Assembly: GCA_023387295.1 (NCBI GenBank) | Contig: JAEWIG010000175.1 | Span: forward strand, 1 to 9,420 | From: Bacillota bacterium | GTDB lineage: Bacteria; Bacillota; Bacilli; Bacillales; Cytobacillaceae | DNA length: 9,420 nt | Direction: 5' to 3' | In this document: positions 1 to 6,363 of the stretch, one piece after another | How the letters are laid out: every line of letters begins with the position of its first letter | Numbering within the stretch: the first letter of the stretch is position 1 | Made by a program: the position numbers and the translations under genes | The notes under the pieces: model-generated | The model's input: the letters and a program-made list of their open reading frames with translations, nothing else | Told to the model about the DNA's origin: nothing | Databases searched by the model: none

Positions 1-18
1 GGCCAAGGCGCTTCCGCT

Positions 19-1671
19 TTAGTTTTTATCCGCGTTTTTCAGTTCGACGTAGCCGACTGGGTGGCGGATGATGCCAGTGACAGCCTCGTTTTGCAGATAA
101 GCTTGGTTATAGAAATATAGAGGGAAAATCGGCATTTCATCAAAAAGAATCTTTTCTGCTTTGTACATCATTTCATAGCGCTTTGTTTCATCGCCTTCAT
201 TCTTTGCATCCTTAATTAATTGATCATATTCTGCGTTGCTCCAACCTGTTCGGTTCATTGAAAGACCAGTCTGGAAGTTTTCTAAGAAGTTGATTGGATC
301 AGCATAGTCTGCAAGGAAAGAGCTACGAGAAAGCTGGAATTTCAGTGCCGTTTGTTCTTCTGCAAAAACCTTCCATTCCATATTTGCAAGCTTTACTTCT
401 ACGCCTAAATTATCTTTAAACATTTGCTGAAGCGCTTCAGCAATTTTCTTATGCGACTCGCTCGTGCTATACGTTAATGTTACTTCTGGAAGAGTATCGT
501 ATCCTTCTTCTTCCATTCCTTTAGCAAGTAACTTTTTCGCTTCTTCCACATTTGTTTTGACTAAATCACCTGACGTTTCACGGAAATCCTTCCCTGAAGG
601 GTCCTTGAATCCATACGAAACAAAACCATAAGCAGGCTTTTCACCTTTTTTCGTAACAAAATCAACGATCTGCTGTTGGTCAACTGCTAGTGCAAAGGCT
701 TTCCGAATGTTTACATTTTGGAACGGCTCCAACGTAACATTGAATCGGAAGAAGTAATCACCAGCTTGATCTTCAACTTTAACTTTTCCTTCTGCGAAAA
801 GCTGCTCACTTAAATCGGCCGGAACACCAGAAGTATCTAAATTTCCTGTTTGGAACATTTGATATTCCGTATTTGTATCATCAATAATCGACCAATGAAC
901 TTTGTCTAGCTTTACATTCGCCACATCCCAATATTGAGGATTTTTCTCCATCACAAAATGGCTATCATGCTCCCATTCCGTTAAATTGAATGGGCCATTT
1001 CCAACGAATGTTGCTGCTTCAGCAAACCAATTCGGATTTTCCGTTGCTACTTTTTCATTAATAGGGAAAAAGGATGGATTTGTAATCACACTTAAGAAAT
1101 AGGCTTGTGGGCTAATTAACGTGACTTCAAAGGTTTTTTCATCAACCGCTCTTATTTTCACATCATCAGCAGAACCCTCACCATTATTGTAAGCTTCTGC
1201 TCCCTCAATAAAATAACCTAAGAATGCAGCTGGAGAGCCTGTATCAGGGTTTAACATATGCTTCCAAGCAAACACGAAATCACTGGCTGTGACATTGTCA
1301 CCATTCGACCATTTAGCATTTTCGCGGATATGGAATGTATATACCTTTCCACCTTCTGTCACATCCCATTTTTCTGCGATTGCTGGCTCTGGCTCATGTG
1401 TTTCTCCTAAACGCAATAATCCTTCCATCATGTTATTTAATGGACTCCAAGAAACAGAGTCAAAACCAATCGATGGATCAAATGACGTTGGTTCCATACC
1501 ATTATTCAAGTACAAGATTTTTTCACTTGCTACTTCTTCCTTATTGCCTTCCTCTTGGTTCTGCTCATTTTCATTCTTTTGCGGTTCAGTTCCCGTATTT
1601 TCCTTTGCCGTACATGCACCTAATACAAAAGCCAATAATCCAATAACCAACAACGATAAAAGCTTCTTCAT
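19..1671 (-). CDS. dppE: Dipeptide/oligopeptide ABC transporter substrate-binding lipoprotein (DppE/OppA family)
   Basis: Extracytoplasmic receptor of a peptide ABC importer; it binds peptides outside the membrane and delivers them to DppB/DppC. The 550-aa product begins with a lipoprotein signal peptide: Lys at 2-3, a hydrophobic core at about 4-18, and a lipobox ending LGAC with Cys20 as the predicted lipidated residue. A Glu/Asn/Lys-rich linker follows to about residue 48, and the rest is a full-length family 5 solute-binding domain, the usual size for DppE/OppA. The ATG at 1671 is preceded by AAAGGAGG at good spacing. It is the last gene of dppABCDE, separated from dppD by 181 nt, unlike the tight junctions upstream. 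No terminator is visible in the 18 bases after the stop, so transcription may continue past the left edge. The family is certain. The name dppE rests on operon order, and peptide specificity cannot be read from sequence. Confidence 0.93.
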   Translation of the reverse strand: MKKLLSLLVIGLLAFVLGACTAKENTGTEPQKNENEQNQEEGNKEEVASEKILYLNNGMEPTSFDPSIGFDSVSWSPLNNMMEGLLRLGETHEPEPAIAEKWDVTEGGKVYTFHIRENAKWSNGDNVTASDFVFAWKHMLNPDTGSPAAFLGYFIEGAEAYNNGEGSADDVKIRAVDEKTFEVTLISPQAYFLSVITNPSFFPINEKVATENPNWFAEAATFVGNGPFNLTEWEHDSHFVMEKNPQYWDVANVKLDKVHWSIIDDTNTEYQMFQTGNLDTSGVPADLSEQLFAEGKVKVEDQAGDYFFRFNVTLEPFQNVNIRKAFALAVDQQQIVDFVTKKGEKPAYGFVSYGFKDPSGKDFRETSGDLVKTNVEEAKKLLAKGMEEEGYDTLPEVTLTYSTSESHKKIAEALQQMFKDNLGVEVKLANMEWKVFAEEQTALKFQLSRSSFLADYADPINFLENFQTGLSMNRTGWSNAEYDQLIKDAKNEGDETKRYEMMYKAEKILFDEMPIFPLYFYNQAYLQNEAVTGIIRHPVGYVELKNADKN

Positions 1672-1729
1672 TTTCTTTCCTCCTTTATTATCATTCTTGC
1701 TTTCTACTAACCTCAGTTATACGACTCTT

Positions 1730-1839
1730 GTTTATTGAGCATTCACGAGCATCTGCTTTAAAATGTCGTCGGCTTCATTTCTCTGCGCTTACGATTAACA
1801 TCGAGGCTTGTTCAATAAATCCGACGACGATTTTGCAGA
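1730..1839. repeat. Inverted-repeat region in the dppD-dppE gap
   Basis: The 181-nt gap between dppD and dppE holds two overlapping inverted repeats. The main pair is 1752-1772 with 1821-1839: both arms read TCTGC, then AAAAT, then GTCGTCGG, with a small insertion and one bulged base. A second pair is 1730-1740 (GTTTATTGAGC) with 1810-1820 (GTTCAATAAAT), matching at 9 of 11 positions once inverted. In the dpp mRNA the two pairings would cross. No T-tract follows the stem in the direction of transcription, so this is not an ordinary intrinsic terminator. It could be an mRNA processing or stability element that sets the level of the binding protein, or a remnant of a small mobile or interspersed repeat. 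Which of these applies is inference; the repeats themselves are visible. Confidence 0.6.
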
Positions 1840-1852
1840 CCTTTTAAAGTCA

Positions 1853-2860
1853 CTATCTAACCTCCTTCATTCTAGCTAGCATATGGACGGCACGTTCGTC
1901 CTGAAGCCAACAGTCAACATGATGTTCTTCACTTAGATGGGTTTTAAAAGGATAGACCTTATCACAAACCTCCATTGCATAACTGCATCTCGCCATAAAT
2001 GGACAACCTTTAGGAGGAGAAAAAAGATCAGGCGGTGAGCCACTAATTGGAACTAACTCCGCATCCTCTAAATCTAGGCGTGGAACTGATTTTAATAGCC
2101 CATTTGTATAGGGATGCTGCGGATTATAAAAAATTTCTCTTCTTGACCCTGCTTCAATAATTTTACCGGCATACATGACCGCAATTCGATCGGCAACCTG
2201 CGCAACTACTCCTAAATCATGAGTAATTAAAATAATAGAAACACCCGTTTTCTTCTGAATATCTCTAAATAAATCAAGAATTTGAGCTTGAATCGTCACG
2301 TCTAAGGCAGTTGTCGGCTCATCAGCAATTAATATTTCCGGCTGGCAAACAAGTGCCATCGCTATCACAATTCGCTGTCTCATACCTCCACTGAATTGAT
2401 GCGGGTGATGCTTTAAACGTTCCTGCGGATTTGGAATTCCAACTAAATGGAGCATTTCTAATGCGATTTTCTTTGCTTCCTGCCGGGAAATTGCTTTATG
2501 TTGCAAAATGCCTTCAACTAGCTGTTCACCGACCGTTAAGGTAGGATTCAAAGCCGTCATCGGATCTTGAAAAATCATCGATATATCTGCACCACGAATT
2601 TTTCTCATTTGTGCTTCTTTTAATTTGGTTAAATCTTGGCCTTTAAATAAAATGGTTCCATTCGTAATTTTTCCAGGTGGATTTGGGATAAGACGCATAA
2701 TACTTTGGGACGTCACACTTTTCCCACAGCCTGATTCACCAACAATGGCTAATATTTCTCCTCGATATAGGTTGAAGGTGACACCACGGACAGCCTGCAC
2801 TTCTCCTCCATATGTTTTGAAGCCAACATGAAGCTCCTTTACCTCAAGAACTGATTCCAT
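1853..2860 (-). CDS. dppD: Dipeptide ABC transporter ATP-binding protein (DppD/OppD family)
   Basis: Cytoplasmic ATPase that powers peptide import through DppB/DppC. The 335-aa product has the complete nucleotide-binding set: Walker A GESGCGKS at 41-48, Q-loop Gln98, signature SGGMR at 158-162 (approximate), Walker B ILIADE at 176-181, and switch His214. The C-terminal oligopeptide-transporter extension (about 250-320) contains four Cys (286, 292, 299, 317) in the GCPF...RC...C...C arrangement. In some DppD/OppD proteins these four ligate a [4Fe-4S] cluster; here that is inference. The ATG at 2860 lies 9 nt after dppC, with AAGGAGGT embedded in the last codons of dppC, which suggests translational coupling. 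Dpp/Opp importers normally use two different ATPases. No second ATPase gene is in the window; in B. subtilis a candidate partner lies in the downstream ykf genes. Confidence 0.93.
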   Translation of the reverse strand: MESVLEVKELHVGFKTYGGEVQAVRGVTFNLYRGEILAIVGESGCGKSVTSQSIMRLIPNPPGKITNGTILFKGQDLTKLKEAQMRKIRGADISMIFQDPMTALNPTLTVGEQLVEGILQHKAISRQEAKKIALEMLHLVGIPNPQERLKHHPHQFSGGMRQRIVIAMALVCQPEILIADEPTTALDVTIQAQILDLFRDIQKKTGVSIILITHDLGVVAQVADRIAVMYAGKIIEAGSRREIFYNPQHPYTNGLLKSVPRLDLEDAELVPISGSPPDLFSPPKGCPFMARCSYAMEVCDKVYPFKTHLSEEHHVDCWLQDERAVHMLARMKEVR

Positions 2861-2869
2861 ATTGATTAT

Positions 2870-3823
2870 CTACCTCCTTAACCTCGGATCCAGTGCATCT
2901 TGCAGACCATCACCGAGCACGTTAAATGAAAACATTGTTAGTGAAATAAAGAAGGCAGGGAAGAAAAGTCGCCACCAATGTCCTGATAAAATTGTAGACA
3001 AACCATCACTTGCCATTGAACCCCAACTTGCAAAAGGCGGTTGAATGCCTAAACCAAGAAAGCTAAGAAAAGCCTCTGCAAAAATAGCGGACGGTACCGT
3101 TAATGTCATTTGTACAATAATTGGCCCCATCGTATTAGGAAGTAAATTTTTACGAATGATTCTTGCTGTTTTCGTTCCAAAGGTTTTCGAAGCGAGAATA
3201 AATTCATAATTTTTTATTTGTAACACTTGGCCTCTCACAATCCTCGCCATCCCTACCCATCCCGTTACCGTAAGCGCAAAAATGATAGAAAATAAACCAG
3301 GCTCCATGACAACACTTATTAAAATAACGACAAGCAAATAAGGGATTCCATATAGAATTTCAACAATTCTCATCATCACATGATCGGTATTTCCTCCTTT
3401 GTACCCTGCAATCCCTCCATAAACAACACCGATAAGGAAATCTATTAAGGCGGCTACGATCCCAACAAACAAGGAGACTCTGGCTCCAAACCACGTTCGA
3501 GTAAACACATCCCTCCCTAATTCATCTGTACCAAACCAATATTCACTAGATGGTGGTTGATTTTGATTGACAAGCTTTTGTTGTGCTACATCATGCGGGG
3601 AGATGATTGGTCCAAAAATCGCCATAAAAATAAGAAATATAAGAAAGAAAAGACCTACCATTGCCAATTTATTTTTCAAAAGGCGACGCCATGCATCTTG
3701 CCAGTAGCTTAGGCTTGGCCTGACAATGGCTTCTGCTTCTTTATGGTCTTTATCTTTTACGACAAACCAATCATCTGGAATATTAGGGTCAATATTGGGA
3801 TTAGATTCTTTTCTTAATTCCAT
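2870..3823 (-). CDS. dppC: Dipeptide ABC transporter permease (DppC/OppC family)
   Basis: One of the two membrane subunits of the peptide importer. The 317-aa product has a charged cytoplasmic N-terminus of about 50 residues (the OppC_N region around 40-90), a first membrane helix at about 54-73, and then the binding-protein-dependent permease domain with further helices to about 306. WFGTDELGRDVFTR at 96-109 is the characteristic DppC/OppC segment. The cytoplasmic EAA-type loop that contacts the ATPase is at about 206-230 (YEFILASKTFG...LLPN). The end DALDPRLRR is typical. The ATG at 3823 overlaps the dppB stop by one base (TAATG) and is preceded by AAGGAGGGG, so the two permeases are translationally coupled, as expected for subunits made in equal amounts. 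Confidence 0.93.
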   Translation of the reverse strand: MELRKESNPNIDPNIPDDWFVVKDKDHKEAEAIVRPSLSYWQDAWRRLLKNKLAMVGLFFLIFLIFMAIFGPIISPHDVAQQKLVNQNQPPSSEYWFGTDELGRDVFTRTWFGARVSLFVGIVAALIDFLIGVVYGGIAGYKGGNTDHVMMRIVEILYGIPYLLVVILISVVMEPGLFSIIFALTVTGWVGMARIVRGQVLQIKNYEFILASKTFGTKTARIIRKNLLPNTMGPIIVQMTLTVPSAIFAEAFLSFLGLGIQPPFASWGSMASDGLSTILSGHWWRLFFPAFFISLTMFSFNVLGDGLQDALDPRLRR

Positions 3824-4755
3824 TAGATCCCCTCCTTTTTGTGCAGCTTTATTCGGGGATCGAGAATGCCGTATGCGATGTCTACTAAAAAAAGCATGAT
3901 GATCAAGATCGTACTGTAAAAGACAGTGGTTCCCATGATGACTGGGTAATCCCGCTGGTTAATGCTCTCAACAAAGTACTTCCCCATACCTGGAATGGCG
4001 AAAATTTTTTCAATCACAAAAGTTCCTGTTAAAATACTAGCTGCTAAAGAACCTAGGACGGTTACGACAGGCAATAGAGCATTTCTTAATGCATGCTTGA
4101 AAATAATTTTGACTGGCGACAGCCCTTTTGCTTTAGCCGTTCGAATATAATCCTGCGTTAAAACCTCCAGCATACTTGAACGGGTTAATCTAGCGATAAT
4201 TGCCATAGGGCCCGTTGCTAGCGCTAAAGTCGGAAGGACCATATGCTTCGGACTCACCCATGTGGCAACCGGGAGAATTCCCCAGTTAACAGCTACCTGT
4301 TGAATTAACAATGTAGCCATTACAAAGTTAGGTACAGATATGCCGAGCACCGCAATCGTCATTGCTAAATAATCAATGACTCCATTATGTCTGAGGGCTG
4401 CAATAACCCCGAGCGTTATTCCTGAAATAACGGCTACGATCAGGGTGACGAGCCCAAGTTCAAACGAAACTGGAAAACCTCTTCCAAGCATATCATTAAC
4501 AGTTTGTGATGATTTCTTGATAGAAGGGCCGAAATCAAAGGTGACGACCGATTTCAAGTACATGGCATATTGAATATAAAGTGGCTTATCCAAGTGATAG
4601 AATTTCTCTAGATTTTTTTGCACAGCTTCACTCGTTGCCCTTTCATCTGTAAAAGGGGACCCTGGAATTGAATGCATAAGAAAAAATGTTAGCGTAATAA
4701 TAAGCCAAAGTGTTATAAGCATGGCAATGAGCCGTTTTATGATATATACAGTCAT
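3823..4755 (-). CDS. dppB: Dipeptide ABC transporter permease (DppB/OppB family)
   Basis: The other membrane subunit of the peptide importer, pairing with DppC. The 310-aa product starts with the family's typical YIIKRLI then a hydrophobic helix (about 9-28), followed by an extracytoplasmic stretch. The transport domain has helices near 98-120, 131-152, 173-190, 232-245 and 275-297. The EAA loop is at about 201-229 (QDYIRTAKAKGL...RNALLP), and the segment FVIEKIFAIPGMG at 246-258 is strongly characteristic of DppB/OppB. It starts 15 nt after the dppA stop. The ribosome binding site TTAGGAAG overlaps the dppA stop codon and sits about 11 nt before the ATG, a weaker arrangement than for the other genes. 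No frameshift or missing segment is seen. Confidence 0.93.
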   Translation of the reverse strand: MTVYIIKRLIAMLITLWLIITLTFFLMHSIPGSPFTDERATSEAVQKNLEKFYHLDKPLYIQYAMYLKSVVTFDFGPSIKKSSQTVNDMLGRGFPVSFELGLVTLIVAVISGITLGVIAALRHNGVIDYLAMTIAVLGISVPNFVMATLLIQQVAVNWGILPVATWVSPKHMVLPTLALATGPMAIIARLTRSSMLEVLTQDYIRTAKAKGLSPVKIIFKHALRNALLPVVTVLGSLAASILTGTFVIEKIFAIPGMGKYFVESINQRDYPVIMGTTVFYSTILIIMLFLVDIAYGILDPRIKLHKKEGI

Positions 4756-4770
4756 TTATTGATACACTTC

Positions 4771-5595
4771 CTAACAGAATGAAGTTCTCATTGCTAATTC
4801 CACCATGACTAGCATCGCGCGATATGCTTCTAAAATATCCTTTGCCTGATAATGTACAATCGTCGTATTTTCTTCGAGCTCTGTGCCTGGCAGTAAACTT
4901 GCCCATTCCGCTTGACCGTAATTAGCAAATTCAATTGTTAAAAGAGGGTTATCAGGTGGAACAAGCGGCTCTACGCTCGCTTGATTTCTTAAGGCGGCTT
5001 CTGTTTTTACTCTTAATAACTCACCTGCTTTTGCAGGGGTAAGCGATTTTACAGCAGAACGAGAGATCGTTTCCTTCACAATCGCTGTCGTCACATTTGG
5101 AATAAGCTGAGCTGCTTCATATGCCGCTCGATCATCACCAGCAACCATGAGAACAGGAACCCCGTAATAGCCAGCTACATATGCATTCAACCCCATTTCC
5201 CCAATCGCTACATCATTGATATACATGTTTCGCACACCAAAAATCATCGAATGGGACATAACCCCCTTCATGGAAGCTCTGGCATGATAACCAATAAACA
5301 TCGCCCCACTAAAACTTGCATCCAGTCCTTGAACCATTGAGTAAGGCTTAACATCCCCAGTAATGAGCTTTGTGTCTGGATGGAGCTTTTCAATTAAGAG
5401 ATTATTCATTTTCGAGTGACTATCATTGACAAGAACTTCCTCACAGCCACTATGAAAAGCAGATGTAATGACATGATTCGCTTCCTCTGTCATGATGATT
5501 CGGCTTCGCTCGTAATTATGCTTAGATGAATCGACATGGGTATGATCAGCTAAGCCCGTAATTCCTTCCATATCAACAGATACATATAACTTCAT
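4771..5595 (-). CDS. dppA: D-aminopeptidase DppA (peptidase family M55)
   Basis: Zinc aminopeptidase that releases N-terminal D-amino acids from short peptides such as D-Ala-D-Ala; the B. subtilis homologue forms a ring-shaped decamer. The 274-aa product is family length and has the SxDxEG signature at 6-11 (SVDMEG). The expected metal ligands are present: Asp8, Glu10, His60 (NDSH), His104 (GYH) and Glu133 (GEMG). A conserved MSHS follows around His115, and the C-terminal half contains IEFANYGQAEW and ends AMRTSFC. There is no signal peptide, so it acts in the cytoplasm on imported peptides. The ATG at 5595 is preceded by AAGGGGGG at about 6 nt. It is the first gene of dppABCDE, downstream of a candidate promoter with a CodY-like box. 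Confidence 0.95.
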   Translation of the reverse strand: MKLYVSVDMEGITGLADHTHVDSSKHNYERSRIIMTEEANHVITSAFHSGCEEVLVNDSHSKMNNLLIEKLHPDTKLITGDVKPYSMVQGLDASFSGAMFIGYHARASMKGVMSHSMIFGVRNMYINDVAIGEMGLNAYVAGYYGVPVLMVAGDDRAAYEAAQLIPNVTTAIVKETISRSAVKSLTPAKAGELLRVKTEAALRNQASVEPLVPPDNPLLTIEFANYGQAEWASLLPGTELEENTTIVHYQAKDILEAYRAMLVMVELAMRTSFC

Positions 5596-5619
5596 ATCTT
5601 GCCCCCCTTATAGTTCTAT

Positions 5620-5649
5620 TTAATGTTTCTCTTTTTCTAAAAATGACAA
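5620..5649 (-). promoter_or_regulatory. Candidate sigma-A promoter of the dpp operon
   Basis: Reading the minus strand, TTGTCA (5649-5644, one mismatch to the -35 consensus) is followed after 17-18 bases by a poor -10 region (ACATTA or CATTAA, 5626-5620). It lies in the only gap between the terminator of the preceding gene and dppA, 25 bases before the start codon, so a promoter is expected here. The -10 match is weak, which makes the exact placement uncertain. Confidence 0.4.
5631..5645 (-). promoter_or_regulatory. Possible CodY-binding box in the dppA promoter
   Basis: The minus-strand sequence CATTTTTAGAAAAAG matches the CodY consensus AATTTTCWGAAAATT at 11 of 15 positions, including the central dyad. 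It sits between the candidate -35 and -10 elements of the dpp promoter, a position that would allow repression. The B. subtilis dpp operon is a known CodY target, repressed when branched-chain amino acids and GTP are abundant. A/T-rich DNA yields such matches by chance, so support comes mainly from position and family precedent. Confidence 0.4.
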
Positions 5650-5674
5650 GTTCTATGTGACTAGCTTGTTTATC

Positions 5675-5726
5675 AAAAAAATCCAGCTGCTAGAGATAGT
5701 AAACTTCATCTCTAACAGCTGGATTT
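5675..5726 (-). terminator. Intrinsic terminator after the DUF3870 gene
   Basis: A long hairpin: arms 5679-5689 and 5716-5726 (AAATCCAGCTG and its complement) pair over 11 bp. One mismatch follows, then seven more pairs (5691-5697 with 5708-5714), with a 10-nt loop. In the minus direction it is followed by a run of T (5680-5675). It begins 27 bases after the stop codon at 5753. On the plus strand the flank lacks a T-run, so termination is directed leftwards and insulates dppA. Confidence 0.92.
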
Positions 5727-5752
5727 AATCTGCGTTGAACAGAAAAAGCAGC

Positions 5753-6070
5753 TTATTTATTCATTATTTGTGCATACTTAATATTCGCATTTTTAAAGGC
5801 AACCATCAGTGCTTTTTGCGATGAACCGAAATAACGTTGTTCAATTTCTGCAAGCACGGCATTTACCTCTAAAATGGACTTCCCTTTAAATAACGACTTT
5901 ACAAATTGAGAGGTTAAATCTATTGTCGCAGAGCACTCTGCATCGACAATCTTATCTGTTTCTCTATCGATAACAAGTCCGATAAAGAAGCTGTTATACC
6001 TATGCATAATGGGATTGTTCAAAGCAGTCTTACTGTCTCCAACAATATAAACAGTCGTTTGCTGAAACAT
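5753..6070 (-). CDS. Small DUF3870-type protein of unknown function
   Basis: A 105-aa soluble protein that I recognise as resembling the DUF3870 family of Firmicutes; its biochemical role is unknown. Visible features are an N-terminal TVYIVGDSKT strand-turn, a hydrophobic FFIGLVID segment (28-35), and the motif IVDAECSAT at 41-49 with the protein's only Cys at 46. A predicted helix follows (DLTSQFVKSLF), then a C-terminal helix-rich part ending in Lys. There is no signal peptide or membrane segment. I chose the ATG at 6070 because AGGAGG lies 6 nt upstream; a TTG at 6091 would add seven residues but would place that ribosome binding site inside the gene. It is monocistronic, with its own promoter (6158-6186) and terminator (5675-5726), so neighbouring hut and dpp genes say little about its function. 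Confidence 0.85.
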   Translation of the reverse strand: MFQQTTVYIVGDSKTALNNPIMHRYNSFFIGLVIDRETDKIVDAECSATIDLTSQFVKSLFKGKSILEVNAVLAEIEQRYFGSSQKALMVAFKNANIKYAQIMNK

Positions 6071-6076
6071 AGCGTT

Positions 6077-6082
6077 CCTCCT
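6077..6082 (-). promoter_or_regulatory. Ribosome binding site fixing the DUF3870 start
   Basis: Minus-strand AGGAGG six bases before the ATG at 6070. A perfect Shine-Dalgarno core at this distance decides against the upstream TTG start at 6091. Confidence 0.85.
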
Positions 6083-6106
6083 GCAGAGCAAGGATATTGC
6101 GCGAGG

Positions 6107-6129
6107 TGTTCATGTGGAAAACATAAACA
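6107..6129. repeat. Imperfect dyad in the DUF3870 leader
   Basis: TGTTCATG (6107-6114) and CATAAACA (6122-6129) form an inverted repeat with one mismatch and a 7-base spacer. It lies about 22-44 bases after the predicted transcription start of the DUF3870 gene, so it could be an operator or a small mRNA hairpin. The dyad is visible, but no known regulator site is recognised. Confidence 0.35.
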
Positions 6130-6157
6130 TTCATCACAATGCATAGCCCTTATATGG

Positions 6158-6186
6158 ATTGTATTACAACAGGAGCAAGCTGACAA
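6158..6186 (-). promoter_or_regulatory. Sigma-A promoter of the DUF3870 gene
   Basis: Reading the minus strand: -35 TTGTCA at 6186-6181, a spacer of exactly 17 bases, then -10 TACAAT at 6163-6158. Each hexamer has one mismatch to consensus and the spacing is ideal. Transcription would start near 6151, giving a leader of about 80 nt before the ATG at 6070. The 20-bp repeat array lies immediately upstream. Confidence 0.75.
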
Positions 6187-6243
6187 CTATTTTATTTGAT
6201 TTTTCGGAATATTTCATTAAACTTTTTTGTGATTGAGAATGTG

Positions 6244-6363
6244 TTATCGTGCATATATCTGGACTACCGCACATAATACCGGATTATCGTGCAAAAAATC
6301 AAATTACCACGCATATATCCTCATTATCGTGCAAATAACCATATTATCGCGCATATATTCATT
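6244..6363. repeat. Six tandem degenerate repeats with a 20-bp period
   Basis: Six units start at 6244, 6264, 6284, 6304, 6324 and 6344, with no insertion or deletion between them. The plus-strand consensus is about TTATCGTGCATATATCCGGA. The first ten bases are best conserved: units 1, 3 and 5 begin TTATCGTGCA, while units 2, 4 and 6 carry variants (CTACCGCACA, TTACCACGCA, TTATCGCGCA), so a 40-bp alternation is possible. A degraded seventh unit may follow at 6364-6383. The array lies directly upstream of the DUF3870 promoter and downstream of the alaX-like stop. It has no CRISPR-like repeat/spacer division. Function and family are unknown to me. Confidence 0.85.

Noticed and set aside
1289..1738. 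Plus-strand open frames of 103-149 codons opposite dppE
   Set aside because: They lie antisense to a clearly functional gene, have low-complexity Ser/Phe/Leu-rich products typical of reversed coding sequence, and lack convincing ribosome binding sites.
1752..1839. Intrinsic terminator between dppD and dppE
   Set aside because: The hairpin has a loop of about 48 nt and no T-tract after the stem in the minus direction, so it would not terminate transcription in the usual way.
4643..4906. Minus-strand 87-codon frame spanning the dppA/dppB junction
   Set aside because: It is out of frame with, and fully overlaps, two well-supported genes. It resembles no known protein and is a frame shadow.
5596..5752. 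Riboswitch or T-box attenuator ahead of dppA
   Set aside because: The strong terminator at 5675-5726 is 27 bases after the preceding stop codon and is explained as that gene's terminator. The remaining 80 bases before dppA are too short, and I see no T-box or aptamer motif.
6002..6199. Plus-strand 65-codon frame with a Cys/His cluster opposite the DUF3870 leader
   Set aside because: It runs through the DUF3870 promoter and start in antisense. The Cys/His cluster comes from the same bases that give Cys codons on the other strand, and I see no good start signals.
6244..6363. CRISPR array
   Set aside because: The 20-bp units are contiguous and degenerate along their whole length, with no constant repeat separated by unique spacers, and there are no cas genes in the window.
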